This document shows, in pieces, positions 17,209 to 27,200 of a stretch of DNA of 64,000 nt; within the stretch, counting starts at the first letter, position 1, and each line of letters opens with the position of its first letter. Below the pieces are notes generated by a model. That model ran no database searches. It was not told where the DNA came from and was given only the letters and a program-made list of their open reading frames with translations. Source of the DNA: UBA3206 sp963623875 (GTDB taxonomy: Bacteria; Bacillota_I; Bacilli_A; Acholeplasmatales; Anaeroplasmataceae). The stretch spans positions 119,156 to 183,155 of the forward strand of contig CAVFNL010000008.1 in the NCBI GenBank assembly GCA_963623875.1, written 5' to 3'. Made by a program: the position numbers and the translations under genes.

Positions 17209-17604
17209 ATGTATGTATTAAGCACTACTGCATCATTTGATGCGGCACATTTTTTATCAAACTATAATGGAAAATGTAAAAACATTCACGGACACAGATG
17301 GAATGTATTTTTAGAAGTTAGTGGCGATTTAAATAATGGTATGTTAGTTGATTTTAATGTATTAAAAAAAGATTTAAAAGAATTATGCGATTATTTTGAT
17401 CATAGTTTCATAGTTGAAAAAGGAAGTCTTAGCGAAGAATTAATGGCATTACTTACAAAAGACTTTTTAATTAGAATAGTAGATTTTAGAACAACTGCTG
17501 AAAATTTTTCAAAATATTTTTTTGATGAATTTGAAAAAAAATATAATGTTTTAAGTGTGAAGGTGTATGAAACACCAAATAATATGGCGGAGTATAGAAA
17601 ATGA
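17209..17604 (+). CDS. queD: 6-carboxy-tetrahydropterin synthase
   Basis: Converts dihydroneopterin triphosphate to 6-carboxy-5,6,7,8-tetrahydropterin in the preQ0/preQ1 pathway. 131 residues, near family size. Zn ligands His14 (AAHF), His27 and His29 (IHGHRW); Cys23 (GKCKN) is the catalytic Cys; DFDH-like CDYFDHSFI in the middle and TAENFSKYFFDEF near the end. SD GGAGG precedes the ATG. Last four bases overlap queE. First gene of the preQ1 operon. Confidence 0.95.
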   Translation: MYVLSTTASFDAAHFLSNYNGKCKNIHGHRWNVFLEVSGDLNNGMLVDFNVLKKDLKELCDYFDHSFIVEKGSLSEELMALLTKDFLIRIVDFRTTAENFSKYFFDEFEKKYNVLSVKVYETPNNMAEYRK

Positions 17605-18251
17605 AAGTAATAGAAAAATTTGTATCGATAAATGGAGAAGGACTTAAAAGTGGTGAACTTGCAACTTTTATAAGATTTGCTGATTGTAATCTTCGTTGCC
17701 CATATTGTGACACGAAGTATTCTTATGAAAATCCTTGTTACACAAATGAAAGTATTGATGAAATAGTTTCATACATAAATGAAAATAAAATACATAATGT
17801 TACACTTACTGGTGGTGAGCCATTAATTCAAAAAGATATTGATCTTTTAATTAATAAATTAAGTAATTTAGGATATAGAGTAGAACTTGAAACTAATGGC
17901 TCTATAGATATTAAAAAATATGTTGGTCTTAAAGGAGTATCTTTTACACTTGATTATAAAGGACCATCATCACTTATGAGTAATAAAATGAATTTAGAAA
18001 ATTATAAATATTTAACTAAAAATGATGTGGTTAAATTTGTATGTGGTTCAAAAGAAGATCTATTAAAGGCGAAAGAAATAATTAAAACTTATAAATTAGA
18101 TTTAGTTACTAATCCATTTATATCACCAATTTATGGCGAAATTGAACTTGAAGAAATAGTTGAATTTTTAAAAAATAATAATATGAACTATACAAGGTTG
18201 CAAGTTCAACTTCATAAAATTATTTGGGATAAAGATAAAAGAGGTGTTTAA
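17601..18251 (+). CDS. queE: 7-carboxy-7-deazaguanine synthase (radical SAM)
   Basis: Ring-contracting radical SAM enzyme, 216 residues. The cluster motif is CNLRCPYCD with Cys29, Cys33 and Cys36. This CxxxCxxC spacing is the standard type, whereas some QueE have an expanded one. TLTGGEPLIQ near residue 70 is the SAM-binding GGEP element, and the N-terminal SINGEGLKSG is typical. ATG overlaps queD by four bases. The downstream folE SD lies within its last codons. Confidence 0.95.
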   Translation: MKVIEKFVSINGEGLKSGELATFIRFADCNLRCPYCDTKYSYENPCYTNESIDEIVSYINENKIHNVTLTGGEPLIQKDIDLLINKLSNLGYRVELETNGSIDIKKYVGLKGVSFTLDYKGPSSLMSNKMNLENYKYLTKNDVVKFVCGSKEDLLKAKEIIKTYKLDLVTNPFISPIYGEIELEEIVEFLKNNNMNYTRLQVQLHKIIWDKDKRGV

Positions 18252-18252
18252 A

Positions 18253-18801
18253 GTGATTGATGAAAAGAAATTAGAAAAAGCATTTCAAATGATATTAGAA
18301 GCATTAGGAGATGACCCAAAAAGAGAAGGATTAATTGATACTCCTAAAAGAGCTTCTAAGATGTTTGTTGAAATGTTTGAGGGAATGAATTATACAAATG
18401 ATGAACTTGTAGAAATGTTTGATAAAACATTTGATACAGATTATATGACAGATAGTAAAAATGTTGTAGTAATAAAAGATATTCCTATTTTTTCATATTG
18501 TGAACATCATTTAGCTTTAATGTATGATATGACTGTCGATGTTGCATACATTCCTAATGGAAGAGTTATAGGTTTATCAAAACTTGCCCGCATTTGTGAT
18601 ATGGTATCAAAAAGATTACAACTTCAAGAACGAATTACAAATGATATTTTATATGTTGTAAAAGGCATTACTAAATCTAATGATATTGTAGTAAGAATTT
18701 CTGGTAAACATTCTTGCGTTTCTGCAAGAGGAATAAAAAAAGATTCTAAAACGACTACAATATCTAATATAGGGCATATTAATATGGAGGTATTAAATTA
18801 A
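18253..18801 (+). CDS. folE: GTP cyclohydrolase I
   Basis: Opens GTP to dihydroneopterin triphosphate, the entry step for preQ1 and folate. I choose GTG 18253, six bases after the SD GAGGTG (18241-18246); the GTG at 18244 is part of that SD. 182 residues, standard for FolE. Motifs: DPKREGLIDTPKRASKMF, the Zn site in YCEHHLALMYD, GLSKLARI, RLQLQERIT, and SGKHSCVSARGI. Placement inside the que operon makes queuosine precursor its main role; folate supply is also possible. Confidence 0.96.
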   Translation: MIDEKKLEKAFQMILEALGDDPKREGLIDTPKRASKMFVEMFEGMNYTNDELVEMFDKTFDTDYMTDSKNVVVIKDIPIFSYCEHHLALMYDMTVDVAYIPNGRVIGLSKLARICDMVSKRLQLQERITNDILYVVKGITKSNDIVVRISGKHSCVSARGIKKDSKTTTISNIGHINMEVLN

Positions 18802-19487
18802 TGAAATGTTTAGTATTATCATCAGGAGGGCTTGATTCAACAGTAGCCCTTGCGAAAGCAATTAAAACATATGGTAAAGATAATGTAGTAGCATTATCTA
18901 TATCATATGGGCAAAAACACGATAAAGAAATTAAGGCTTCGAATAATGTTTGTACATACTATGGTGTAGAACATATTTATCTAGATTTAGCTGAAATATT
19001 TAAATATTCAAATTGTTCACTTTTAAAGTCATCTGGTGAAGAAATTCCATTAGAAAGTTATAATGAACAATTAAAAGAAAGAAATGGACATCCTGTTACA
19101 ACCTATGTTCCATTTAGAAATGGATTGTTTTTATCGTCAGCATCATCAATTGCATTATCTAAAGGATGTAATGTAATTTATTATGGTGCACATAAAGATG
19201 ATGCGGCTGGTAATGCATATCCTGACTGTTCTAAAGAATTTACAAAAGCAATGGCAGACGCAATATATTTAGGTTCAGGAAATGAACTAAAATTAGAAGG
19301 ACCTTTTGTTAATATGTCAAAAAAAGATATTGTAGCGCTTGGTACTAAACTAAATGTTCCGTTTAATTTGACTTGGTCTTGTTATATGGGCGGAGATAAA
19401 GCTTGCGGAAAATGCGGAACATGTATAGATAGAAAAGAAGCATTTAAATTAAATGGACTTAAAGATCCAATAGATTATGAGGAGTAA
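18801..19487 (+). CDS. queC: 7-cyano-7-deazaguanine synthase
   Basis: ATP-dependent conversion of CDG to preQ0. 228 residues. PP-loop motif SGGLDSTVAL at residues 8-17; YVPFRNGLFLSSASSIA; YGAHKDDAAGNAYPDC; C-terminal zinc Cys cluster in CYMGGDKACGKCGTC. One-base overlap with folE (TAATG). Confidence 0.97.
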   Translation: MKCLVLSSGGLDSTVALAKAIKTYGKDNVVALSISYGQKHDKEIKASNNVCTYYGVEHIYLDLAEIFKYSNCSLLKSSGEEIPLESYNEQLKERNGHPVTTYVPFRNGLFLSSASSIALSKGCNVIYYGAHKDDAAGNAYPDCSKEFTKAMADAIYLGSGNELKLEGPFVNMSKKDIVALGTKLNVPFNLTWSCYMGGDKACGKCGTCIDRKEAFKLNGLKDPIDYEE

Positions 19488-19489
19488 GT

Positions 19490-19972
19490 ATGAGAGAAGA
19501 AGAAAATTTAAAGAATTTAGGTAATAAAAATACAAAATATGATTTTAATTATACACCAGAAATTTTAGAAACATTTGTAAATAAACATCAAGAAAATGAT
19601 TATTTTGTAAAATTCAACTGCCCTGAATTTACGTCCCTATGTCCTATAACAGGACAACCTGATTTTGGAAGTGTTTATATATCATATATACCAGATGAGT
19701 TAATGGTTGAATCAAAGTCATTAAAATTGTACTTATTCTCATTTAGAAATCATGGAGACTTTCATGAAGATTGTATGAACATTATAATGAAGGATTTAAT
19801 AAAACTAATGAAGCCACGTTATATTGAGGTTTGGGGTAAATTTCTTCCAAGAGGTGGTATTTCAATAGATCCATATTGTAATTACGGAATGAAGGGTACA
19901 AAATTCGAAAAAATTGCTGAACAACGCCTTTTAATGCATGACCTGTATCCTGAAAATATTAATAATAGATAA
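19490..19972 (+). CDS. queF: NADPH-dependent preQ0 reductase
   Basis: Reduces the nitrile of preQ0 to the amine preQ1. 160 residues, the short (type I, YkvM) form. Catalytic Cys51 in FTSLCPITGQPDF and Asp58; NADPH/Glu region LYLFSFRNHGDFHE; RGGISIDPYCNYG near the C terminus. Two bases after queC. Completes GTP to preQ1 in one operon; queA and tgt, needed to insert preQ1 into tRNA, are not in this window. Confidence 0.97.
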   Translation: MREEENLKNLGNKNTKYDFNYTPEILETFVNKHQENDYFVKFNCPEFTSLCPITGQPDFGSVYISYIPDELMVESKSLKLYLFSFRNHGDFHEDCMNIIMKDLIKLMKPRYIEVWGKFLPRGGISIDPYCNYGMKGTKFEKIAEQRLLMHDLYPENINNR

Positions 19973-19996
19973 GCAACCTAAGATGGTTGCTTTTTT
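19971..19996 (+). terminator. Terminator of the que operon
   Basis: AAGCAACC, loop TAAGAT, GGTTGCTT, then TTTT. The left arm covers the queF stop. Confidence 0.9.
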
Positions 19997-20024
19997 GTTT
20001 GGTAAGCAAAGCTTAACAAATTTG

Positions 20025-20053
20025 TTGACAATAAATAGTTCTAGTATTAAACT
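20025..20053 (+). promoter_or_regulatory. Promoter of the C39-like peptidase gene
   Basis: TTGACA (20025-20030), 17-base spacer, TAAACT (20048-20053). A related TTGACA region occurs at 21712 before the decayed copy. Confidence 0.55.
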
Positions 20054-20089
20054 ATGAATAGATAAAAATAAGACTTTTCATGCGAGTTG

Positions 20090-20125
20090 GTTTTAATTTT
20101 TGCTAGATAGGGGATTTAAATGAAG
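20090..20125 (+). repeat. Duplicated leader, copy 1
   Basis: The 36-base leader and start-codon region ending in GATTTAAATGAAG recurs at 21773-21807 with one base missing in a G run. It marks the duplication of the peptidase locus. Confidence 0.8.
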
Positions 20126-20950
20126 AACTGTGTGCTATGTTTGTTAATGGGGTTTTTAACAATATTTTGTGTTTTGGGAGTGGATTTAAAGAATATAACG
20201 TCTTTTAAATGTGGAAATTCTGATGATGTTATTAGGTATAAGTCTGAATATATTAGTGAATATATAAAAAGTGAATATTATTCGAAATATGATATTAAAA
20301 GTATAAATATGGTTGAAAGTAATAAATTTTTAATTGATAGTTGTAAAAATTTCGATCAATCTAAATTGAATGCTTATTATAATTCATATCATCCAAATAG
20401 AAACAATAAAGTTGAAGGTACATGTGCAGTTGTAGCTACACTAAGCACAGTTGAATTTTATAATAAGCATGATAATAATAGTTATATTGACTATCAGTAT
20501 GCAGAGTATGATACAAGATATCAAAGAGAAAGAGAATTTTACTCTGATATATTAACATATGGTATTGAAAACAACTATACAACAAGAACAAATGGTACAG
20601 AGAATAGTAAAATGAATAATTTATTAACTTTAGGGTATAGCCTATCAGGCTCAAAAAGACATGGACATACTGAATGGTATCATATAAAGAAAAAGTTAAA
20701 TAAATCTTTATCAAACAATGTTCCTGAACTTTATGCAGTAACAGATCATGCAGTTGTTGTGTGTGGGTATACAACAATTAGTTATACGATTTCTTATCGT
20801 AAAAATAATACTTTAAAAACAATTGAAGCCTCAAAAGAAGGCTATATTGTAAATGAAGGTTGGGGGGATCCTAATAGATCAATTATTTTTAAAGATAAAA
20901 TAGGAAATATTACAGACTCTCACTTACTTGTGATAACAGCTAAAAAGTAG
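20120..20950 (+). CDS. Secreted C39/papain-like cysteine peptidase
   Basis: 276 residues with an N-terminal hydrophobic signal (about 3-21). The catalytic pattern is visible: Cys102 in GTCAVVATLST, His210 in VTDHAVVVCGY and Asn245 in IVNEGWGDPN, the Cys-His-Asn order of papain-fold C39-like enzymes. Length is near a minimal secreted member plus a propeptide-like N region. Followed eight bases later by a membrane-anchored protein; the pair was duplicated and the second copy has decayed. Extracellular action is supported by the signal; substrate unknown. Could alternatively be an inactive relative used for binding. Confidence 0.65.
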   Translation: MKNCVLCLLMGFLTIFCVLGVDLKNITSFKCGNSDDVIRYKSEYISEYIKSEYYSKYDIKSINMVESNKFLIDSCKNFDQSKLNAYYNSYHPNRNNKVEGTCAVVATLSTVEFYNKHDNNSYIDYQYAEYDTRYQREREFYSDILTYGIENNYTTRTNGTENSKMNNLLTLGYSLSGSKRHGHTEWYHIKKKLNKSLSNNVPELYAVTDHAVVVCGYTTISYTISYRKNNTLKTIEASKEGYIVNEGWGDPNRSIIFKDKIGNITDSHLLVITAKK

Positions 20951-20958
20951 GTGATGAT

Positions 20959-21654
20959 ATGAAAAAAATTATATTATCTATAACATCTATAATAATAGGC
21001 GCAATAATCGCTATAACTCTAGTTTTAGTTTTTTATGATAAGAAAAGAGAAGTATATGTAAAATCAACATACAATGATGTAAGATTATCTCTTGGTAAAA
21101 CTAAAGTTAAAGAAATATACAAAGGTCGTTCATCTCCTGTTGAAGTTCATAATAGGTATTATATATCGGATCCTTTTGAATTCTATGAAGAGCAAATAAT
21201 AACATCTGAATATTATAATTCAAAATTGGTATTTACAGATAAATATGATAATATTTACGGATATTTAGTAAAGGATGAAGTTGCATTCAAATTCGAAGTG
21301 ACAGATGAAACCTTAACATTAAGTACAATGGGTGAGGAACAACATGTTGATAGTGTATATTGTTTTATACTATGTGATTTCATTGGCTTAGTTGGTGAAA
21401 AATCATCAACAGAAACTTATGTTGAAGAGTGTAAGTGGAACTTTTATTATAACACAGATGATATAAAATATGATAATATCGTTGAATTATATAAGCATAT
21501 GAATGGTGATATGGTTAAAATTGATGAAGATGCAATATATTTGAAAGGGTATACAAGGTATACGTTTGAAATGTCAGAAAATTACATTATAAAAATTATA
21601 AATAAAAATGGATATGCATATGGCTATACATATGATTATCCTATAGATAAATAA
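20959..21654 (+). CDS. Membrane-anchored protein of unknown function, partner of the peptidase
   Basis: 231 residues. One N-terminal helix (about 4-25), then an extracellular acidic, Tyr-rich domain with FYEEQIITSEYYNSKL, YGYLVKDEVAFKFEV and, at the end, IIKIINKNGYAYGYTYDY. No known family recognised. Its C-terminal 150 residues are clearly homologous to the decayed frame at 21900-22344. SD AGGTGATG precedes the ATG. May be an inhibitor, anchor or immunity partner of the adjacent peptidase (inference). Confidence 0.6.
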   Translation: MKKIILSITSIIIGAIIAITLVLVFYDKKREVYVKSTYNDVRLSLGKTKVKEIYKGRSSPVEVHNRYYISDPFEFYEEQIITSEYYNSKLVFTDKYDNIYGYLVKDEVAFKFEVTDETLTLSTMGEEQHVDSVYCFILCDFIGLVGEKSSTETYVEECKWNFYYNTDDIKYDNIVELYKHMNGDMVKIDEDAIYLKGYTRYTFEMSENYIIKIINKNGYAYGYTYDYPIDK

Positions 21655-21772
21655 TAAATAAGGAATCAGGTGTTACTTCTTGGGGTTAGTCAACATGGCC
21701 TACTAAATTTGTTGACAAAAAATGCAAACAATATACTCAAAGTAAATAAAATAAAACGATTTACGTGAATTA

Positions 21773-21807
21773 GTTTTAATTTTTGCTAGATAGGGATTTA
21801 AATGAAG
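21773..21807 (+). repeat. Duplicated leader, copy 2
   Basis: Near-identical to 20090-20125 (single G deletion), directly in front of the pseudogene start at 21802. Confidence 0.8.
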
Positions 21808-22344
21808 GATTATAAGTTATGTTTGTTAATGGGGTTTTTAACAATTTTTTGAATTTTAAAAGTAAATTCAAAAGATATAAATCCATATAAATTTTTACGA
21901 AGAAAAAATAAAACTTCAGAACATTATAATTCAAAACTTGAATTTAAAGGTAAATATGGTGACACTTATGGATATTTAATAAAGGATGAAGTAGCATTTA
22001 AATATAAAATTTCAGATAAGTATATTACACTAAGCACCATGGGAGTAGTTGGACTTATTTATGAAGAATATAATTTAGTATTATGCGACTTTTATGATTT
22101 TATGGGAGTCAATTCTGATATATATGTAGGATATGAAGAAAATTGTTCTTGGGTGTTTTATTATGGGCGTAATATAGTTGAATTATACAAATATATGAAT
22201 CAAGATATGGTAAAAATTGATAGAGACGTTATATATTTAAAAGGTTATGATGCATAAATAGAATTGTCAAACGATTATGTTGTTAAAATAATAAATAAAA
22301 ATGGAAACGCATATGGTTGTGTATATGAATATAAAACTGAGTAA
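21802..22344 (+). pseudogene. Decayed chimeric copy of the peptidase/partner gene pair
   Basis: The ATG at 21802 begins KDYKLCLLMGFLTIF, matching the start of the C39-like peptidase, then TGA at 21850-21852 replaces its Cys17 codon. Peptidase homology continues in frame for about 13 residues past the stop and then jumps to the second half of the partner protein (EHYNSKLEF, YGYLIKDEVAFKY, LSTMG). So about 1 kb between the two genes is deleted. A one-base frame shift occurs near 21905, and TAA at 22255 interrupts the C terminus, which continues as ELSNDYVVKIINKNG to 22344. The 72-codon open stretch 22039-22257 is part of this remnant, not a gene. Confidence 0.8.
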
Positions 22345-22370
22345 TTATATACTTTAAATAGGGTGATTAA

Positions 22371-23156
22371 ATGTTAATATCAAAAAAGTTTAAAAATAAA
22401 ATTGTTCTAGAAAATATAAAATTTAATATAGAAAAGAATTCAGTAAACTTACTGCTTGGCGAAAATGGTAGTGGAAAAACCACATTATTCAAAATACTTG
22501 CAAGCTTAATTAAAAATAATGATAAATGCGAAAACGAATACCATACATCCTTATTAGTCGATAAGGATATATTATTTAGTGAAAAAACAGGGTTAGAAAA
22601 CTTAGAGTATTTTTTAAATAAAGAAGAGTTTATAAATGCTAAAAAATATATAGAATATTTTAATGTTTCATCTTATATAAAAGATTATGTTAAAACATAT
22701 TCAAATGGTATGAGAAAAAAAGTTGAACTTATAATCGCATTTTCAAAAAAATCAAATCTTTTATTGCTAGATGAACCAACTAATTCACTAGATGTTAATA
22801 ATATAGTGCTATTAAAAAAAATAATAAAAGAAGAAAGTAATAATAAAACTATATTAATATCATCTCATGATAAATCAATATATGATAAAAATATTATAGA
22901 TTATATATATGTTTTAAAGGAACATAATATCACAATATTAAATAAAAATGAATTAGACTTTTTAATATACAAAGTAAAAACATTAAAAGAAATAGATTTT
23001 AATGATGTTGAAATTATAAAAAAAACAAGTGATTGCATTTTTATAAAAATACCTAATAATCCTAATGAAATTATAAATAAATTTATTCCATATGGTGTTA
23101 TAGAATTTAGTCCTGTTGATTTTTGTGATAATATTTATCTAAAGGAGATTATATGA
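22371..23156 (+). CDS. ABC transporter ATP-binding protein
   Basis: 261 residues. Walker A GENGSGKTT near residue 30, signature TYSNGMRKKVE (LSGGQ-like variant) near 120, Walker B LLLLDEPTNSLD near 140, switch His in ISSHD near 165. The last 80 residues are an extra C-terminal part without obvious motif. SD GGGTGA before the ATG. Overlaps the permease gene by four bases (ATGA). Likely exporter of a peptide or of a toxic compound; the substrate is not shown by sequence. Confidence 0.88.
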   Translation: MLISKKFKNKIVLENIKFNIEKNSVNLLLGENGSGKTTLFKILASLIKNNDKCENEYHTSLLVDKDILFSEKTGLENLEYFLNKEEFINAKKYIEYFNVSSYIKDYVKTYSNGMRKKVELIIAFSKKSNLLLLDEPTNSLDVNNIVLLKKIIKEESNNKTILISSHDKSIYDKNIIDYIYVLKEHNITILNKNELDFLIYKVKTLKEIDFNDVEIIKKTSDCIFIKIPNNPNEIINKFIPYGVIEFSPVDFCDNIYLKEII

Positions 23157-24097
23157 TAAAAAATTTAAAAGAATTATTTATAAATAAAGCATTTATATTA
23201 ATTGTTGTATTATCTCTAATACTTACTTCAATATTTTTTATAAGTTATGCTAAAACTTCAATGAATAATGAATATTCATCTATTTATGTGATGCAAGAAT
23301 ATAAAACTGATGAAGAATATCAAACAGTTATTGATAATGTGTTAGCGGAAATAGAAGAATTAAAAAAGGAAAATGTAAAGCATTCAAAAGAATGGATTAG
23401 ATATTATGAAAAACAAATATTACTATATAAAAGCCTTAAGGATAAAGGTGTAAGTTATGAAATTTGCATGGATGATTTTGATAATAAAACTCAAGATGAA
23501 TTGGTGTATTTAAATTATTCAACTAAAGTTATAGCTCTAATATCTACACTTATAGTAGTATGTGCAATTTATGTGTTAATCTTAAAAGATTATACAAATA
23601 GTGCTTATACAATAATTTATCAAAATAATAGGAATGGTGTTATTAATAAAAAAGTATTATTTACATACATATTAACATTTGTATGTTACACGTTATTTTT
23701 CTTATTTAATTATGCCATATCCAAACTTTTTGATTCGGATTTAAAATATGTTTTATCATTTAAAGGTGATGAAGTTATATATACTTCAAAAAATAAATTT
23801 ATATTTTTATATTTGTATTCATCTGGATTATTAATTACGATGTGTTTAACATCAATAGCACTAGGACTTGCACTATTTTCTAGAAAATTTATGATATGGT
23901 TATTAACATTAATAATAATGGTGGTTGCGGTATTTTTATTAAAATCCTTCCTATATTATGCATTTAGATATTTAGGATTCATACTTAATTTTAGTTTTGT
24001 AGGAACGGATAAATATTTTATGTTATTTTTATGGCAGTTAATACCGTTTTCATTTATGTTTTCTTCAATGTATTATTTAAAAAAAGCAGATTTATAA
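23153..24097 (+). CDS. ABC transporter permease, ABC-2-like
   Basis: 314 residues. N-terminal helix (about 12-32), then a 90-residue extracytoplasmic section with a Glu/Lys-rich coiled-coil-like stretch (EEIEELKKEN), then five more helices (about 127-147, 170-190, 222-244, 245-270 and 282-305). This layout of one helix, one large loop and five helices is typical of ABC-2 permeases. Coupled to the ATPase by ATGA overlap and followed by a terminator. Confidence 0.75.
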   Translation: MIKNLKELFINKAFILIVVLSLILTSIFFISYAKTSMNNEYSSIYVMQEYKTDEEYQTVIDNVLAEIEELKKENVKHSKEWIRYYEKQILLYKSLKDKGVSYEICMDDFDNKTQDELVYLNYSTKVIALISTLIVVCAIYVLILKDYTNSAYTIIYQNNRNGVINKKVLFTYILTFVCYTLFFLFNYAISKLFDSDLKYVLSFKGDEVIYTSKNKFIFLYLYSSGLLITMCLTSIALGLALFSRKFMIWLLTLIIMVVAVFLLKSFLYYAFRYLGFILNFSFVGTDKYFMLFLWQLIPFSFMFSSMYYLKKADL

Positions 24098-24102
24098 AAA
24101 GA

Positions 24103-24127
24103 GACTACCTTCATGGTAGCCTTTTTT
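24103..24127 (+). terminator. Terminator after the ABC permease
   Basis: CTACC and GGTAG arms with flanking G-C support, then CTTTTTTG. Confidence 0.8.
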
Positions 24128-24138
24128 GTTAAGTTGAT

Positions 24139-24167
24139 TTGACATTTTGAAATCATTGACTTATACT
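24139..24167 (+). promoter_or_regulatory. Promoter of the giant secreted protein gene
   Basis: TTGACA (24139-24144), 17-base spacer, TATACT (24162-24167): near-consensus. Confidence 0.75.
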
Positions 24168-24207
24168 ATATAAGTAAAATTATGTATAGAAAGGAAGTAT
24201 AATTCTT

Positions 24208-27200
24208 ATGAAAAAAAGAAAAAAGAGATTAATTATACTTTTATCTTTATTCGCATCTCTTGCGACAGCACTCATCCTGTTTTGTACAATAACAGGATTT
24301 AATCCTATATTATTAATAAAAGGAACTAAACCTTCTGGAAATAAAGTAGACACTGAAACTGATTTAGAAACTTTAGTTTTAGAGACACCAACTGATGGCA
24401 CAACTCCTAAAGATTATGATGCCCTAACAAACTTTGCCTATTTTGCATACAAGTTACAAAATTCAGATTTTGAAGCCACAACAAATGGTAAGGCAACAGC
24501 TAATTTTAATGGAATGAATACTGACCAAAATGTTTATGATTATAGACTAAAGAGTGGTAAGTATTATTTAATGGATACTAGATCAACATCTCAATGGGTT
24601 AAAATTTATGAAGAACAATTTTTTACAGGAGATAAAGTATTATATAGATCTAGTTCTGATTCAGCAAACTATGATAAAGTTTCAAAAGTAGAAGCAAGAT
24701 CTAATAAACAAGAATTTAATCTATATGGTTATGGTCCAGATAAAATAATTGGCTATATTGTGTGTAAGGAAACTCTTGTAGAAGATAGTGGTGTTAATCA
24801 AAATGCTGATGGAACATTTACATCATCATATACCCTAGACCCTACAGTAGCTCCAACTTACTATCAAAGAAAAGTTAAGACGAATGCGTCTATTTCATCA
24901 TATCCTAATTTCGTATCAGTTAATTTAACTTATACATATGATTCTAATTGGAATATTATTTCAGCAACTTATAATGAAGTATATTCTATATATAAGATGA
25001 AATCATGGATTAAAACTACAACAAATATAACTGAAACATTTACATATTTAACAAGTGAAGAATCACAATCAAAAATAGAGCCTAAATATAATTTTTATAA
25101 AGATTATTTCAACATGGAAGTACCAGATGATTCTGATGAAAATACTGAAATGACAGCCTTAGATTATCTTGGAACAATGGTTAGTCTAATCTCTAAACCT
25201 GTTTATGGTGATATTAATATTAAAGTTAACGATAAAGAATTAAACGCAAAAGTTTCATACGATGGTACAAATAAAACTCTTTATATAAAAATAGGCAATG
25301 AAGTAATTTCATATAAAGATAACAAATTATACTTAAATGGATCTATAGAAGGATATCTAGATATTAAAGAATTAAAAGAATTAATTCCTTCAGGTGAATC
25401 TTCTACAACCGCTCTTTCTTTTGATAAAGATGAATTAATATCAGGTATTATGAAAAATATTAATTCAGGAGTTGTGACACATGATGGTGAATACACAAAT
25501 GTTTCTATTACATTCGATTTGTTTGGTCTATCAATACCTACTATCTTTAGATTCTACACACCAAATGAGGATACAATAGAATTTAAAACATTAACTGCAG
25601 ATTTTGCTATATCTGATAATAATTTTAGTGTTGAGGCAAATTTATGTAATAGTTTTGAAACAACAGTAAACACAAATGTATCAAAGTTAAGATCTCTTTC
25701 TGCAAATCTTAATACTAAACTTACATATAATGATTTAGTATTAGATTTAAATGGTATAATTAATGCGGATTTATTAAATAACGTAATAAACATCGATGCT
25801 AAAGCTTTATATAATAACGCAACAATTAATCTAAATGTAATTTATAAAGATAATTATATTTATATTAATGCAATAGATAAATTAAAATTAATGATATCTG
25901 TTGATGAAATAAAACAAATGATTCCAGAAAATACTGCATCATTTGATATTACATCTTTAAAGTATGATTTAATTATGTCATACATTAAAAATATTTCTTT
26001 AAATATTAATTCTAGTATTGATTTAACATATAATACTGAACTAGATATTAATGGCATTAAATTATCAAATATTATGCTATCATTAACTCCATCGTCTGAT
26101 GAATACAGCGTAGATGTAAATAGTGATGATTATATTAATTATGATACAATTAAGCCTTATATCGAACAAATAAATACTTTAGTTTCTAATGTTAAAGATG
26201 CTAATGGACTTCAAACAAATATTAATCTTACATATGATAAATATAATGTTAGTGGAGATATTTATGTAAAACTTAATCCATTATCAGTAAAAGCAATCTT
26301 AAATATTTCATTTGATGATATTTCAAGAGATATAGTATTATATTATGTAAATAACAACATATATCTAGAATATGAAAATGTAAAAGTTAAGGTATCAAAA
26401 GATACACTAACTACTGCAATATCAAAATTTGTAGACTTAAATACAAAACTTGATGTAAAAACTATCATAGATTTATTTAAATCAATAAATGTTTCTAATG
26501 CTATTGATTTAGTATTAAATACTTCAAACTACATTGGTAGTGATTTAACTATTAAATTAGATAAGGATTTAAATATTAGCCTAAGCTCTACAAAGATAAA
26601 TGGTAATATCACAAATATAAGTGCTTATCAAGAAAATATCAGCATTGAAGAAATAGAATATGTAAGTATTGACTCATATGTTGATTCAATCTCAACACTT
26701 GTAAAAGATATTTTAGATAACAATGGACTTCAAACAAATATTAATCTTACATATGATAAATATAATGTTAGTGGAGATATTTATGTAAAACTTAATCCAT
26801 TATCAGTAAAAGCAATCTTAAATATTTCATTTGATGATATTTCAAGAGATATAGTATTATATTATGTAAATAACAACATATATCTAGAATATGAAAATGT
26901 AAAAGTTAAGGTATCAAAAGATACACTAACTACTGCAATATCAAAATTTGTAGACTTAAATACAAAACTTGATGTAAAAACTATCATAGATTTATTTAAA
27001 TCAATAAATGTTTCTAATGCTATTGATTTAGTATTAAATACTTCAAACTACATTGGTAGTGATTTAACTATTAAATTAGATAAGGATTTAAATATTAGCT
27101 TAAGTTCTTCAAAGATAAATGGTAGCATTACAAATATTTCTTCATTTGGTGAGGTTATAAATGTAGTTGATGAATCTTATATTTCAATTGATGGTTTAAT

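Noticed and set aside
20436..20777. 113-codon minus-strand frame under the C39-like peptidase
   Set aside because: No SD or family features; lies entirely antisense to a gene with a visible catalytic triad.
22039..22257. 72-residue protein as a separate gene
   Set aside because: It is the middle of a decayed copy; homology continues on both sides of it beyond stops and a frameshift.
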